28,891 nt of DNA from Sperchopsis tessellata (Eukaryota > Arthropoda > Insecta > Coleoptera > Hydrophilidae), in NCBI GenBank assembly GCA_033557685.1, contig JAWQRN010000501.1:1-28891 (forward strand). Direction: 5' to 3'. The notes below the pieces were generated by a model. That model saw only the letters and a program-made list of their open reading frames with translations. It was not told where the DNA came from and did no database searches. Of this stretch, positions 19,831 through 28,891 are shown one piece after another (position 1 is the stretch's first letter; each line of letters begins with the position of its first letter). The translations under genes and the position numbers were made by a program.

Positions 19831-20740
19831 CTATTCTTGGGAAAATAATTGACAATGGCAAAAATAGCTCATATACATATGTTTTGAATCATAGGATCTC
19901 AGTTTCATCCTGGAATTTATTTTTCAAGCTAAATTTACTAGTACAGACAAAATTTTACTGTTGTTTTTTGCTTATAAGAAAATTTACCTGTAGAATGATT
20001 GTATAGCTTTGAGATAGCTATTTTCCTTAAAAACAAAACACAACAAATAAAGTGTGTCATTGGTTTTCTCCTTACTACTATGGTTACTGAGATATACTAT
20101 ACGAACATGGAAATTGGTTAATCAGCTATAATTTTGTCATCAACTGATAACTCTAGGATTGGCGATCTAATATATATACTCTTTTTGATCAGAATCTAGC
20201 AAATTATATTCAATCTATTCAAACTTTGGATAAATCTACATACTTCACTGATATTTTTAAAATTAGTACTTGTAAAAATGTTACTATACTTCCACACATT
20301 TTTATTAAATGAGAGAAATCAATGGTCTTCTCTGGTATTCAAATTTGCAAAAAAACCAAAGGCTTTGTAATATACAAAAATGACAAGCCTTTGTAGCATC
20401 AAATTCTTTTTTGTAAAAAATTGTAAAGTGTCTGAAATTAACCTTCTTCATTAACCTAATTATTCTTATTTCTCCCAACAGCTTGGCTAACAGAAAGAAA
20501 ACAGATATGATGATAATTATCGACTTTTTGTATAGATACATAACTCTAGCTTTTGATCAAAACATTATCATATTAGACAGTTAGGGGTATTTATTAAATA
20601 CGTATAAGTACATACAAAAACATTTAACAGTACTCTTGTTAACCATGCTATAGGACTACCCTAAGTGGACTTGCAATATCATCTGAGCTTGATATTGCAT
20701 AACAGGTTAAAATAAAAGTAGTCTTATTATAATATCTTAC
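19831..20740. other. Intronic stretch, no gene recognised
   Basis: AT-rich intron just downstream of the exon at 20741. The open frame 20541-20305 on the minus strand has no recognised motif and AT-driven composition. Confidence 0.5.
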
Positions 20741-20901
20741 CTAAATGAACTTCCTCTCGACAATACTCTTGTTTTATGCCTCGATACACTCTTCACCGAC
20801 GTACACCTGAAGAATCCGTGATTTTCCACACATTTTTTCCAGAAGTTCTTGCACTCGTTCCTTCCTTCAAAGAAGAATTCAACTGTGTCCTTGTAATAAC
20901 C
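20741..20901 (-). CDS. Cdep: FARP/Cdep-like FERM gene, exon encoding end of F3 and start of the FA segment
   Basis: Exon of 161 bp, acceptor TTTTTAG and donor GTAAGAT. It starts in phase 0 and reads GYYKDTVEFFFEGRNECKNF, WKKCVENHGFFR, then CTSVKSVSRHKTRVLSRGSS and FR. D-T-EF--- R--CK-FWK-CVE-H-FFR is the last strand and helix of the F3 lobe. SRGSSFR is the opening of the FERM-adjacent (FA) region that follows FERM in FARP proteins and often carries phosphorylated serines (known for the family, not visible here). The last codon is split (AG|G), matching the exon at 14521. It lies 4.8 kb from the previous exon; the intron between them holds a LINE, a Tc1 remnant and a Tc1-like transposon. Confidence 0.93.
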
Positions 20902-21889
20902 CTAAAAAGTGTAGGGCAAAATTCATTGGTAATAAACAGAACATAAAGCATGACGAAAACAAAAGCGGTGTCTAAATAAAAAATTAAATAAATTATAAAT
21001 GTTAGTCTACAAAAAATGTGTAGTTACCAAAATGAAAAGTCTTGAAGAAATTTCTTTATTAGAAGAAAAAAAGGATAAAATCATGCCATGCAATAAAATG
21101 ATAACCTTAAAAACTTATGAAATGGAACAATAATTAGTATTTTAAACGTTTCAAATAAGTTAACAAAGTATCCAAAATTCAATAATAATTTTTAACCAGA
21201 CCAATAAAAAATTGGGATAGTACATATACCATGTGCTACGAGTTTTGTGTACAGAGGAAGACACAATGCTATTCTGGGTAAATTTATCATCAATATATAC
21301 TAATCTAAGGAACATGCACATAGATGACCGATCACTTATAGTTATGGTTGGCGTTTGTACAAGAATTGACTATACTCAGGTATGTATTTAAGCGGCAGTA
21401 CTCAAAGATGTCTATTTTATACCAGAAATGGTTCGTTCTCTTATATATTTTAGATTAATACATACTGGCAATAAATTTACAAAATTGATAGATTGTTTAA
21501 TTGTTTTCCTTTGAAAGCAATTAAACGTAATAAAAAACAATGAATTATCAAGGACTTGTTGCAATCATTTATAAATACGCATACATTGTCCTAAGCAAAT
21601 ATACTGAAAATGAGAATTTCCATATCTATTGTATGAATTACGTTAAAATTTGGAAAAAGAACAGTCACGTGCCATTCTGTTTTTATCAAAATACGCTACA
21701 TAGTGCAAGCAACAGTCAGAAGAAATGCCTTGGCAGTCTATTTTAATTGTTTCCTTCCAGTGTTGCACAAAAATTAGCATACAACATTAATTTAGTAAAC
21801 AGTGATTTGCAGTTTAAAAGAAACTGGAATAATCTAAATGGATTTTCTTCCATCCTGTCATAATCAATAAACTGAAGTCTGTAATTTAT
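20902..21889. other. Intronic stretch, no gene recognised
   Basis: AT-rich intron upstream of the exon at 20741. A 68-codon plus-strand frame (21540-21746) has no known motif. Confidence 0.5.
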
Positions 21890-23140
21890 TAACTCAAAAA
21901 TAAAATTCCATTGGTGTTGATGATATTCCTATAAAGGTTATGAGGTGTTTCCCTTGTTCTGTATTGAGCGAACTCAAAAATTAATCATTTGAAGATGGTA
22001 TTTTCCCTATAGTTAATTGTGGTACTAATTCATAAAGGTGTGTGCCCATTCCCCTTAAAATTTCAGACCTATTGTACAGTATTAAAGATGTTTAAGGGTT
22101 TGGATAAGGTGCGCAGAGTTGGATATGCCAATAAATTCAACTTAATCTAGAGACGCGGCTTTCTATTGCCTGAGCTACATGTACAGCAAAATTAATGAAA
22201 ATCATAGTGTAGTTTGCAAATTTTGCAAAGCCGTTTGATTGTGTTAATCATGGCATCTTAGTACTGAAACTGTTTCAATATGGATTTTGGGGTGTTACTA
22301 ATGATTGGTTTTGTTCTTATTTGACTTCTAGATTCCAGGGGGTGAAATTAGAAGGTGATGTGTTCTCGAAAGCATTCAGTTCCTTGTGGTGTCCCACAGA
22401 ACTCAATCTTGTTCTAGTTTTTCATTAATGATCTTGTATATCTGAATGGACCACCCTGACTTTATTTGCTGATGACAGAAGTCTCATTTAGAGTGTAAGG
22501 GATCACAATGAGCTGGAGAGAGTGATAAATATGGACCTGTTTAGACTTACACTAGGGATTGACATGAATTTGATATGTCTCAATGTTCCCAAGGCAAGCT
22601 ACAAATCTTTTAGAGGAAATGTCCACTTTAATTTAAAGACTGACGACAATGTTTTGTTGAAGAGTGCAAATGTTCAAAAGTGACCAGACCTTATAGAAGT
22701 ACTATCAAAGAATCTGTTAAATGCTTGGTTGGTATAAAAACTGTGATTAGAGAGCTCGTTTCTTCCATTGTGAAGGATGTATATTTTGCATTTTGTCAGT
22801 CATGTATACTTTCTGGGGATTTGGTAATTTGGAATGTATGAGCATAATACCTATGGTTCAGAAAAATTCGATTCAATACATGACGGGATTTTATATGAGA
22901 GAGACTTGATAACGTGTATTTAAATGAACAGGACTGCTCATGGTGTTTGGTTCTTTTATTGTCGAGGTTGTCTTAATTATTGATGAGTCTGTTGTTAGTC
23001 ATTTAGAAATTGTCTTCGTAATGTATTTTATTCTGTAGAAAAATATATGAACTTTGAGTTTTGAATATGTCTGGAGAAAGAATGGAATCATGAATGGTTT
23101 TTCTCCATGTCACATTGACTTCTGCATACGATGATGTCAC
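21890..23140 (+). mobile_element. LINE reverse transcriptase remnant, plus strand
   Basis: Broken plus-strand frames give SIGVDDIPIKVMRCFPCSVL, SFEDGIFP, then VLIHKGVCPFPL. Further on are FAKPFDCVNHGILVLKLFQY and VTNDWFCSYLTSRFQGVKLE, a damaged PQGS block, FADDRSL at 22465-22485 (YxDD intact), and ELERVINMDLFRLTLGIDMN, LICLNVPKASYKSFRGNVHF, NLKTDDNVLLKSANV. The order is that of a CR1/jockey-like LINE polymerase. The thumb is compressed by deletions after 22690, and the last fragments (KNSIQYMTGF type) end near 23140. Several frameshifts and stops are present. Confidence 0.82.
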
Positions 23141-23429
23141 ATAAAGTTATAAAATTGTTATATGTGTATTCAAATTTGGTACTATTCACACTAATTTAAT
23201 TACGAATAGTTCTAGTTTAGGTTATGATTACATATAAGAACGTGTTAATTAATTTCTATTCTATTCACAAAACTTCTACGTACCAAAACTCATAGAACAC
23301 TGGTATGACACCTAAATATGATTTAAAAGAAACGCAACATTTGAAATAAATTGTTTATAAATTACTGAAATTTGATAAAACAATAAGAAGTAAATGAAAA
23401 GCACTAATAAGTTTTCAAAAATAAAATTC

Positions 23430-23635
23430 TTTTCAAGATGCGTTAACTTGGGTTGACGGCCTTTACGATATTTGCTCTGAAAACTTCCTGTTGCTATATA
23501 CTTTTTAATTATATACTATACTGTACTGTGAATTCTTTTTATAATTTTAACCACATCACGAAATGATTTCCCTTCGTTACAAAGATTTATAATAATTTTA
23601 TGTTCGACAACTGTTAGTTCTTTGTTTTTTTTTAC
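23430..23635 (-). mobile_element. Tc1-like transposase helix-turn-helix remnant
   Basis: The minus strand from 23630 reads NKELTVVEHKIIINLCNEGK, SFRDVVKIIKRIHSTV, a stop in place of the usual Gln, then YIIKKYIATGSFQSKYRKGR and QPKLT. This is the paired-like DNA-binding N-terminus of Tc1/mariner transposases: E---I--L---GKS-R-I---I-R--STVQ-II--Y--TGS and then KGR-PKLT. No DDE catalytic part follows on this strand, so only the 5' coding part of a copy remains. It is not the same element as 24038-25453, which is coded on the plus strand. Confidence 0.75.
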
Positions 23636-24037
23636 TAATTTTAATTCTTAAATAATTTAAGTCTCGATAGGCTAATACACACTTTCTAACAATGTATGTT
23701 TAGTTAAAGATAAACTTAAATAGTAGCTATTCTGATATAGATTTATTTTACTTGCTGTAAGAAATACTTCTTTGAGCAGAGTTCTTTTTACATGTGTTAT
23801 ATTTTATAGAAACTTCAAATATGAAAGAACCGACAGTAAAGTTCTCTTTTTTTGCAATTTTAAAGATATCGCTGGGAAGATCTACAATACTTTGATCCAC
23901 TATATATTATTACATTTTCTGATATACTCAAGTTTTTGAAATAAGTCTATAATACTTTTTTCATATTTAAAAAATTAATAAAATGAATCAAGTTTAATTA
24001 AAACCAGCCTATTACTAATTTAAATTTATAGTCTGTT

Positions 24038-24064
24038 CAGTATAAGCTGGCAGTGACATCATCA
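24038..24064 (+). repeat. Left terminal inverted repeat of the Tc1-like element
   Basis: 27 bp starting CAGTATAAGCTGG and ending ACATCATCA. It pairs with 25427-25453. Confidence 0.85.
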
Positions 24065-25426
24065 TGCATATTAGATCTATTTCGGTTTGGGCTAGTTTAA
24101 ATTTTAAACCAGGCTGTGTGTAAAACTCTCCAAACAATTGCATCGGTTCTATTGCGCATTGTATTTGTCGGTGTTTTTATATATGCTTTTTAAAAAAATT
24201 TAGTTAAATATTATTTTATCTTACATATCGCTATTACTTTTAAGTTAGAGTTTGCAATGGCTAGATATTTTAGAAAAGTCACATACAACACAACATAACC
24301 TATAAAAACAAAATTATTTTCAGAATATGGCACTAAAGGGAATTACACTCAATAGCCAAAGCAGTAGTACTGTAACTAAAGTAATGATTTTTTTTTAAAG
24401 GGGGCTGAAAATAGAGGCACTATTATAACTATTGATAATGTAATGGATAGGGTCATTGCCGCAACTCAAATTTCTGAAGTTATTGGAGAATATCCAGAGA
24501 AAAAAAGAATATTGAGACAAGGCAGGTGCAGCAACTAAGTTTTCTTCACTGTCTAAGAAACAAATTACAAAGAATCCTAAAACTGAGCTGATGTTGAATA
24601 AGAAAGAAACTATAAAGAGGATAGTCAATCATTTTTATATAACAGAAAAAAGACGGCCCATGTAGCAAAGTATCATTCTAATTTATATTACTTTTGTTTC
24701 TAGTAATTTAAATTGTGTTTTACAAATATATTGGATAAAATTAAAAAAAGCTTTTGGAGGTAGCAAAACTGTTCTCTGGAGAATTAGAATGGAAAATAGT
24801 AGATAGTAATGAAACATACTACAATATTAAATTTGTATATGATGGAAAAAAACACTGATTTAAAAAGAATACAGTATTTAAGAGCCATTACTAAGTATCG
24901 ATAAAAAGGTAGGCCTATTATTTATTCGGATGAAACATACACGCATAGTACACACACCACACCAAAAGACTGGGAAGATGAAAAATGTGGTACTGGGTTG
25001 AAAAAATCTGTCTCCAAAGGAAAAAAATAATAATTATTGTCCTGCAAATGTAGTCTAACCTCAACAAAACTACATTACCATTAAAAACTAAAGGGTTTAA
25101 ATCCTAAAAAAACCTTTGTGTTCTCAATAAAACTGAATGAAAATAAATTAGTAAAACCAATACAAATAAAACAGAAACATTTTACAAATTAATAATAAGT
25201 AATACTTTATAGTATTCTCAACAGACATTGTCATATTTGACTCAACAAATGTTTTAAACAAATTTTACAGTCTATAAAGAAGTAATCTGAACCTACAAAT
25301 CTAGATTAAAATAATTATTATATAATGCTCCTTCTACTGGACTATAATGTAATTATTTTGGTTATTTTTATTTTTTGTACCCTAACTAATACGGGTGTTA
25401 CGCCACTGGCACAGTCATCTGATTTT

Positions 25427-25453
25427 TGATGATATCACTGCCAGCTTACAGTG
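25427..25453 (-). repeat. Right terminal inverted repeat of the Tc1-like element
   Basis: 27 bp reading TGATGATATCACTGCC then AGCTTACAGTG on the plus strand; reverse complement of the left repeat with three mismatches. Confidence 0.85.
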
Positions 25454-25714
25454 AAAGCTCTACATTGAAACTCTATACCTCTTGAGTTTATCTAGCCAAT
25501 TAAAATAAGCAATTCATTTAACAAAGCCCTACAAGAAGAAATCTAGTTTCCCTTCTACCAATCCATCTAATTGGGAAATTCTGGTAATCGTACTGTTTCA
25601 TATGTCTGGTTTGGCTTAATACCCATTACCCTACTTTTTCAAAATTTTAAAGTTGAATGAGTTAAGAAGACATAACATATAGTATTCCAAATATATCTTG
25701 AAAATGGTACTTAC

Positions 25715-25958
25715 GTAGCCTTCAGGATGTAATTTGATAAGAAATCTTTTCCTTTTAAATGAAATTTTCCTAATTTTGGCCCACGAGAATGTATTGATTT
25801 TGGTGTAATGTTGAAAAACTACGATGCCCATATGCGCTACTGCTAAGTTTAGTGGAACATTTTCATGGTCCTTTGCAGGGTGCATCTTCATACCATACAG
25901 CTCGCATCTTCTCGCTGTCTCCAAAAGATTCAGGTCTGCTTCCGCAGGTGATTGACCA
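25715..25958 (-). CDS. Cdep: FARP/Cdep-like FERM gene, exon encoding end of F2 and start of F3
   Basis: Internal exon of 244 bp with acceptor TTTGTAG and donor GTAAGT. One base completes the Ala codon begun in the previous exon, then 81 codons follow in phase. The peptide runs GQSPAEADLNLLETARRCEL, YGMKMHPAKDHENVPLNLAV, AHMGIVVFQHYTKINTFSWA, KIRKISFKRKRFLIKLHPEG, Y. Q-PAE-D--LLE-AR--E-YG is the end of the F2 lobe. The LAVA--GI-VFQ--TKIN-F-WAK-RK-SFKRKRFLIKL block is the PH-like F3 lobe in its FARP form. The C-terminal boundary at the Tyr codon keeps phase 0 into the exon at 20741. Splice signals, phase and domain order all agree, so this is a confident call. Confidence 0.94.
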
Positions 25959-26501
25959 CTACAAAGAAAATATTATCAGGGTAAAGAATTTTAAGTAATA
26001 CCAATAAAACTGGAATAGCCAACTTGTAATACCTTTTTGGTTTTGGAGGCAATTATTATACCAATGGGTTGTGTACATTCCATATGAACACTTATTGACA
26101 GAACAAAGATAGAAATTCAAATATAATGTCAAACAAATGATAGCCATGTGTAATACCAAATGTATGATTTGCTCCCCATTTATATTTGTTTAATGTCTTT
26201 CTCATTCACGTTAAAAATATGTACAACCTCCTATAGGTAGTTAAGAGTACACCAAACTATACATTTGTGATAGGGATTGAAAGACACACAAAACATTGAA
26301 GACACCTAATACTTTGAAGTGATACAGTAAGGTACAACCAGAAATTGAATGTTTCAGTGAAATGTTGAAGGTCTTGATGGATGGAAAGACTGATATAAGC
26401 TGTGTCTTTAGATTCTCTTTGAAGAATAACTACCAGCATCTACATCTACTAATAGTAGTAAGAATTAATATGGTACAGATATATTTAAATTATATACTTA
26501 C
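25959..26501. other. Intron between two FERM exons, no gene recognised
   Basis: A 543-bp intron with GTAAGTA donor and TTTCTTTGTAG acceptor on the minus strand. It is the only intron in the window without a recognisable mobile element. The open frames inside are AT-driven. Confidence 0.7.
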
Positions 26502-26848
26502 GCATGCTTTTTATGGTTTTCCATGATTCTTCTCTCCATTTCTTGATCTTGATGTGGCACAAACTTATAACTAGAAAGGTACGTATGATCGGGATAATCT
26601 TCGGAAACATAGTCTCCACATTCTGCTTGTACTATATAACTTGCCATAAGGGCTGCAGTGTTATCATTACATTGCATCAGTCCTTGCGCTAGATCACGCT
26701 TTACTTGGAGGCAGAACAAATATCTAGTGTACTCCTCCTCGAGCTGAGCAGGATCAGGTGTGTAAAACTTAACGCAAAAATATAAAAGGGGGTCCACAAG
26801 GGACAAACCTAGTTGCCTTGAGATAGGTTTCTGAAGATCTAGCCAATA
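26502..26848 (-). CDS. Cdep: FARP/Cdep-like FERM gene, exon encoding the F2 lobe
   Basis: Internal coding exon of 347 bp, bounded by a polypyrimidine-AG acceptor (…TTTCAG before TAT TGG) and a GTAAGTA donor. It reads about 115 residues without a stop, starting YWLDLQKPISRQLG and including VKFYTPDPAQLEEEYTRYLF, LQVKRDLAQG, ASYIVQAECGDY and ending MENHKKH. This is the middle (F2, acyl-CoA-binding-like) lobe of a FERM domain. The pattern WLDL-KP, then VKF-PD-AQL-EE-TRYLF-LQVK-DLAQG, then CND, matches FARP1/FARP2 better than protein 4.1, ERM or PTPN FERM domains. FARP-family proteins bind the membrane cortex and activate Rho-family GTPases. The exon begins in phase 0 and ends two bases into a codon, which fits the exon at 25715-25958. 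An open frame continues 5' of the acceptor but is hydrophobic intron sequence. The F1 lobe is not seen and should be beyond the right end of the window. The FERM call is very secure; the FARP subfamily is an inference from motif recall. Confidence 0.93.
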
Positions 26849-27159
26849 CTGAAACAAAAAATAAATATAATAATTGCAACTAAAAATACTAATGAATGGT
26901 ATGTAAATAGTTATTGTGACCAAAATCGGAAATAACTACTTTGTCGCATGAGTTGTAGATAATCTATGACAACAAAGGCGATTTCAGAAAGATATATAAT
27001 TGAGGATCGGTGTTAAACCTTAGTACAGACTGACCTTAAATAATTATAAAAAAAATGTAAAAAACATGAATTCTTTTTGCTTTTATAACTCATTCGTGAA
27101 TTTTAAGGCAGGGGTAGGAAAAGGTAAAAGATGTAAACGAATGGAAAAGCAGAACATAA
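26849..27159. other. Intronic stretch, no gene recognised
   Basis: Start (on the minus strand, the 3' end) of the intron upstream of the F2 exon, with a typical pyrimidine-rich acceptor at 26849-26870. Nothing else recognised. Confidence 0.5.
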
Positions 27160-28860
27160 AGAATCATGATGTTGGAAACAGAAAAGAAACACCAAAAGAA
27201 AGTGACAATAGTGATAGTTTACAGACTCAATGAAGATGATCACAAAGACAATAAGGACATATTTTGGGAAGATTTGCAACTGGTAACGGAGGAGAGTACA
27301 GGACAAATAATAATAGCGGGTGATTTTAGTAGTAGAGTGGGAAATAAAACAGAAGGATATGAGGAAATTCTGGGAAGATATGGGGAAGAGGCAATGAACA
27401 ACAATGGAATAAGAATGCTGGAATTCTGTCTGACGAATAATATGGTGATTATGAATACAATGTTTAAGCATAAAGGCATACACAAATTTACAAGAGAAAT
27501 GAGAAGCAGGAAGGAAAAGTCGATAATAGACTAGATATTGGTGGAAACAGACAATATAAAGTATGTAACAGATGCAAGAGTCAGAATGGGAACAGAAATT
27601 GGAAGTGACCACTACATGTTGACCATAGCCATTACTGAAGCCCAGAAAGAAAACACAGTACAAAAGAAATTGACGAGAACCAAAGGAAAAGAAGTAATCA
27701 AAACTTACAGACTGAAGAAAGAGACAGTAAGAAACGAATATCAAAGGCTAGTTGAGGAAGAATGCAAAAACAAGGTAATCAGCAAAAAATGGATATGGAA
27801 TCGATTCAATAGAATCATAAGAACAGCAGCAAAGGTAGCTTGTGGAATAGTATGCTATATGCAGAAAACAAAAGTGAAAGAAGAAGTGACAAATAAGAAA
27901 AAACTGTGGAAACAATATTTGCAAAAGGAACGCGTTTGAGAATTATAAAAAACAAACGAAGAAAACTAAAGAAGAAGTTCAAAACACCAAAGCAACATCA
28001 TGGATGGAATTTGGAGAAAAGATGGAAACAGATAGTCAAGTAAATCAAAAACTCTTCTTTAAAGTAATAAAATATCTAAGAGCAGAAAAAACTTGCCAAC
28101 TGCAACAAATTAAAAACAAAAAAGAAGAGATACTCACAGAACATGAAGACATAATGAACAGATGGAAGGAGTATTTCCAAGAGTTACTAGGAGTAGATGA
28201 TACAAGTACATATGACAAAGAGGTTGGGGAGAGAAGACAAGAAAATGAAGACAATCACGAAACAGTAACAGAAGCGGAACTGAACAAAGCAATAAGCAAA
28301 ATTAAAATAAGTAAAGCGGATGAGCATGATGGTATAACTCCAGAAGAGGTCAAGTATATGGGACAAAAAGGACAGAAATTACTGCTACAGGTATGTAAGA
28401 ACGCCTGGGAAGATAAAATAATACCTAAGGACTGGCAAGTGACAGTGATAGTGCCAATTTTCAAGATGGGACATAGTAGGCAATGTAGAAACTATAGAGG
28501 GATATCACTCATCAGCGTACCTGGGAAGATATATGAGCGGATTCTAGAGATGAAAGAACGAGACAAGATATAAAGGTATTCAGATGATTCCCAAAGTGGA
28601 TTCAGAAAGAAAATAGAAGAGGGACAAATGAGATGGTTCGGACATGTAAATAGAATGGGAAACGACTGGCAAGTGAAACAAGTGTGGGAGGCAAGAGCTT
28701 GGGGAAAGAAATCAAGAGGAAGAGTACGGGAAACCTGGAACGACACAATCGCCAAAATGTTAAGAGACAAAGGAAAGAGTTGGAAGCAGGCAACAGAGTG
28801 TACAGCTAAAAGGTAGGAGTGGATTGAGTTCTACAAGAAGTAAAAATGGGGAAAAACCTC
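27160..28860 (+). mobile_element. LINE endonuclease/reverse transcriptase remnant with the polymerase core deleted
   Basis: From 27166 the plus strand reads the second half of an APE-type endonuclease: DNKDIFWEDLQLVTEE, GQIIIAGDFSSRVGNK, RMLEFCLTNNMVIMNTMFKH, then SIID with a stop in place of the Tyr of DYILV, and IGSDHYMLTIAI (the SDH catalytic His block). After a frameshift near 27930 comes the linker (MNRWKEYFQELLGVDDT), then the RT finger: NKAISKIKISKADEHDGITP, VCKNAWEDKIIPKDWQVTVI, VPIFKMGHSRQCRNYRGISL and ISVPGKIYERIL. DDSQSGFRK near 28585-28612 is followed at once by QMRWFGHVNRMG, RGRVRETWNDTIAKML and DKGKSWKQATECT, the C-terminal tail. The catalytic palm (both Asp blocks) is absent. 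The first half of the endonuclease is missing too. This is an insect RTE-like or related LINE. Confidence 0.87.
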
Positions 28861-28891
28861 GACACCCACCAAGGGTATATGAGGAAAAAGA

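Larger units (their letters stand above)
24038..25453 (+). mobile_element. Tc1-like DNA transposon remnant with terminal inverted repeats
   Basis: The left end CAGTATAAGCTGGCAGTGAC (24038) and the reverse complement of the right end, CACTGTAAGCTGGCAGTGAT (25453), continue as 27-bp inverted repeats with three mismatches. The element is about 1.4 kb. Inside, plus-strand frames hold remains of a transposase: KETIKRIVNHFYITEKRRP near 24605-24660, AFGGSKTVLWRI near 24750-24785, then EYSI/QYLRAITKYR and GRPIIYSDETYTHSTHTTPK near 24870-24975 and GLKKSVSKGKK. SDETY is the second catalytic Asp block of insect Tc1/IS630-type transposases. Stops and frameshifts break the gene. The exact end is uncertain because TA, the usual target, occurs inside the outer repeat rather than directly next to CAG. 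Confidence 0.8.

Noticed and set aside
24395..24628. 77-codon minus-strand ORF
   Set aside because: It is antisense to the decayed Tc1-like transposase N-terminal region.
26849..26923. ATG at 26923 as the start of the F2-lobe protein
   Set aside because: The residues before YWLDL are hydrophobic intron sequence preceded by a clear TTTCAG acceptor, and a FERM domain needs an F1 lobe upstream.
27103..27744. 213-codon minus-strand ORF, the longest single frame in the window
   Set aside because: It is antisense to the LINE endonuclease frame, with Phe, Ser, Ile and Cys-rich composition typical of the complement of an A-rich coding strand.
28045..28793. Four minus-strand ORFs of 63-92 codons
   Set aside because: Antisense shadows of the LINE finger and tail regions.

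Overview
The window looks like AT-rich nuclear DNA from an arthropod, most likely an insect. It has split exons with GT/AG borders, long introns, many decayed non-LTR retrotransposon (LINE) fragments, Tc1-like transposon remnants and several fold-back elements. There is no prokaryotic operon structure, and I recognised no tRNA, rRNA or CRISPR array. The order of insect cannot be fixed from the sequence alone.

The only host gene I can support lies on the minus strand and spans almost the whole window. Five exons (26848-26502, 25958-25715, 20901-20741, 14595-14521 and 3593-about 3475) join with matching phases (0, 2, 0, 2, 2). They encode the F2 and F3 lobes of a FERM domain, the FERM-adjacent (FA) segment and the start of a Ser/His-rich linker. 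The closest family I recognise is FARP1/FARP2, called Cdep in Drosophila: a FERM, RhoGEF and PH protein of the cell cortex. The F1 lobe should lie beyond the right end of the window, and the DH/PH part beyond the left end.

Region by region: 1-360 is a GC-rich island with an unidentified open frame. 600-2870 is a jockey-like LINE split by a second LINE (929-1935). 3475-3593 is the fifth visible exon. 4552-4900 is a fold-back element. 5300-6070 and 6840-8060 are two more LINE remnants with damaged polymerase active sites. 10456-10765 is a SWIM zinc-finger remnant, with a possible THAP-like fragment next to it. 12662-12796 is a 15-bp in-frame minisatellite. 13438-13860 is a large multi-arm palindrome. 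14521-14595 is an exon. 15274-15313 is a small structured motif resembling a hammerhead ribozyme. 15850-16990 and 18430-19830 are minus-strand LINEs; the second is interrupted by a fold-back element of the same family as the one at 4552. 17841-18384 is another long inverted repeat. 20741-20901 is an exon. 21890-23140 is a LINE. 23430-23635 is a Tc1-like helix-turn-helix remnant. 24038-25453 is a Tc1-like transposon with recognisable terminal inverted repeats. 25715-25958 and 26502-26848 are exons. 27160-28860 is a LINE whose polymerase core has been deleted.

All the mobile elements between the first and last exon therefore sit in introns of one gene, in both orientations. Every recognisable element coding region has stops, frameshifts, deletions or lost catalytic residues, so none looks able to move by itself.
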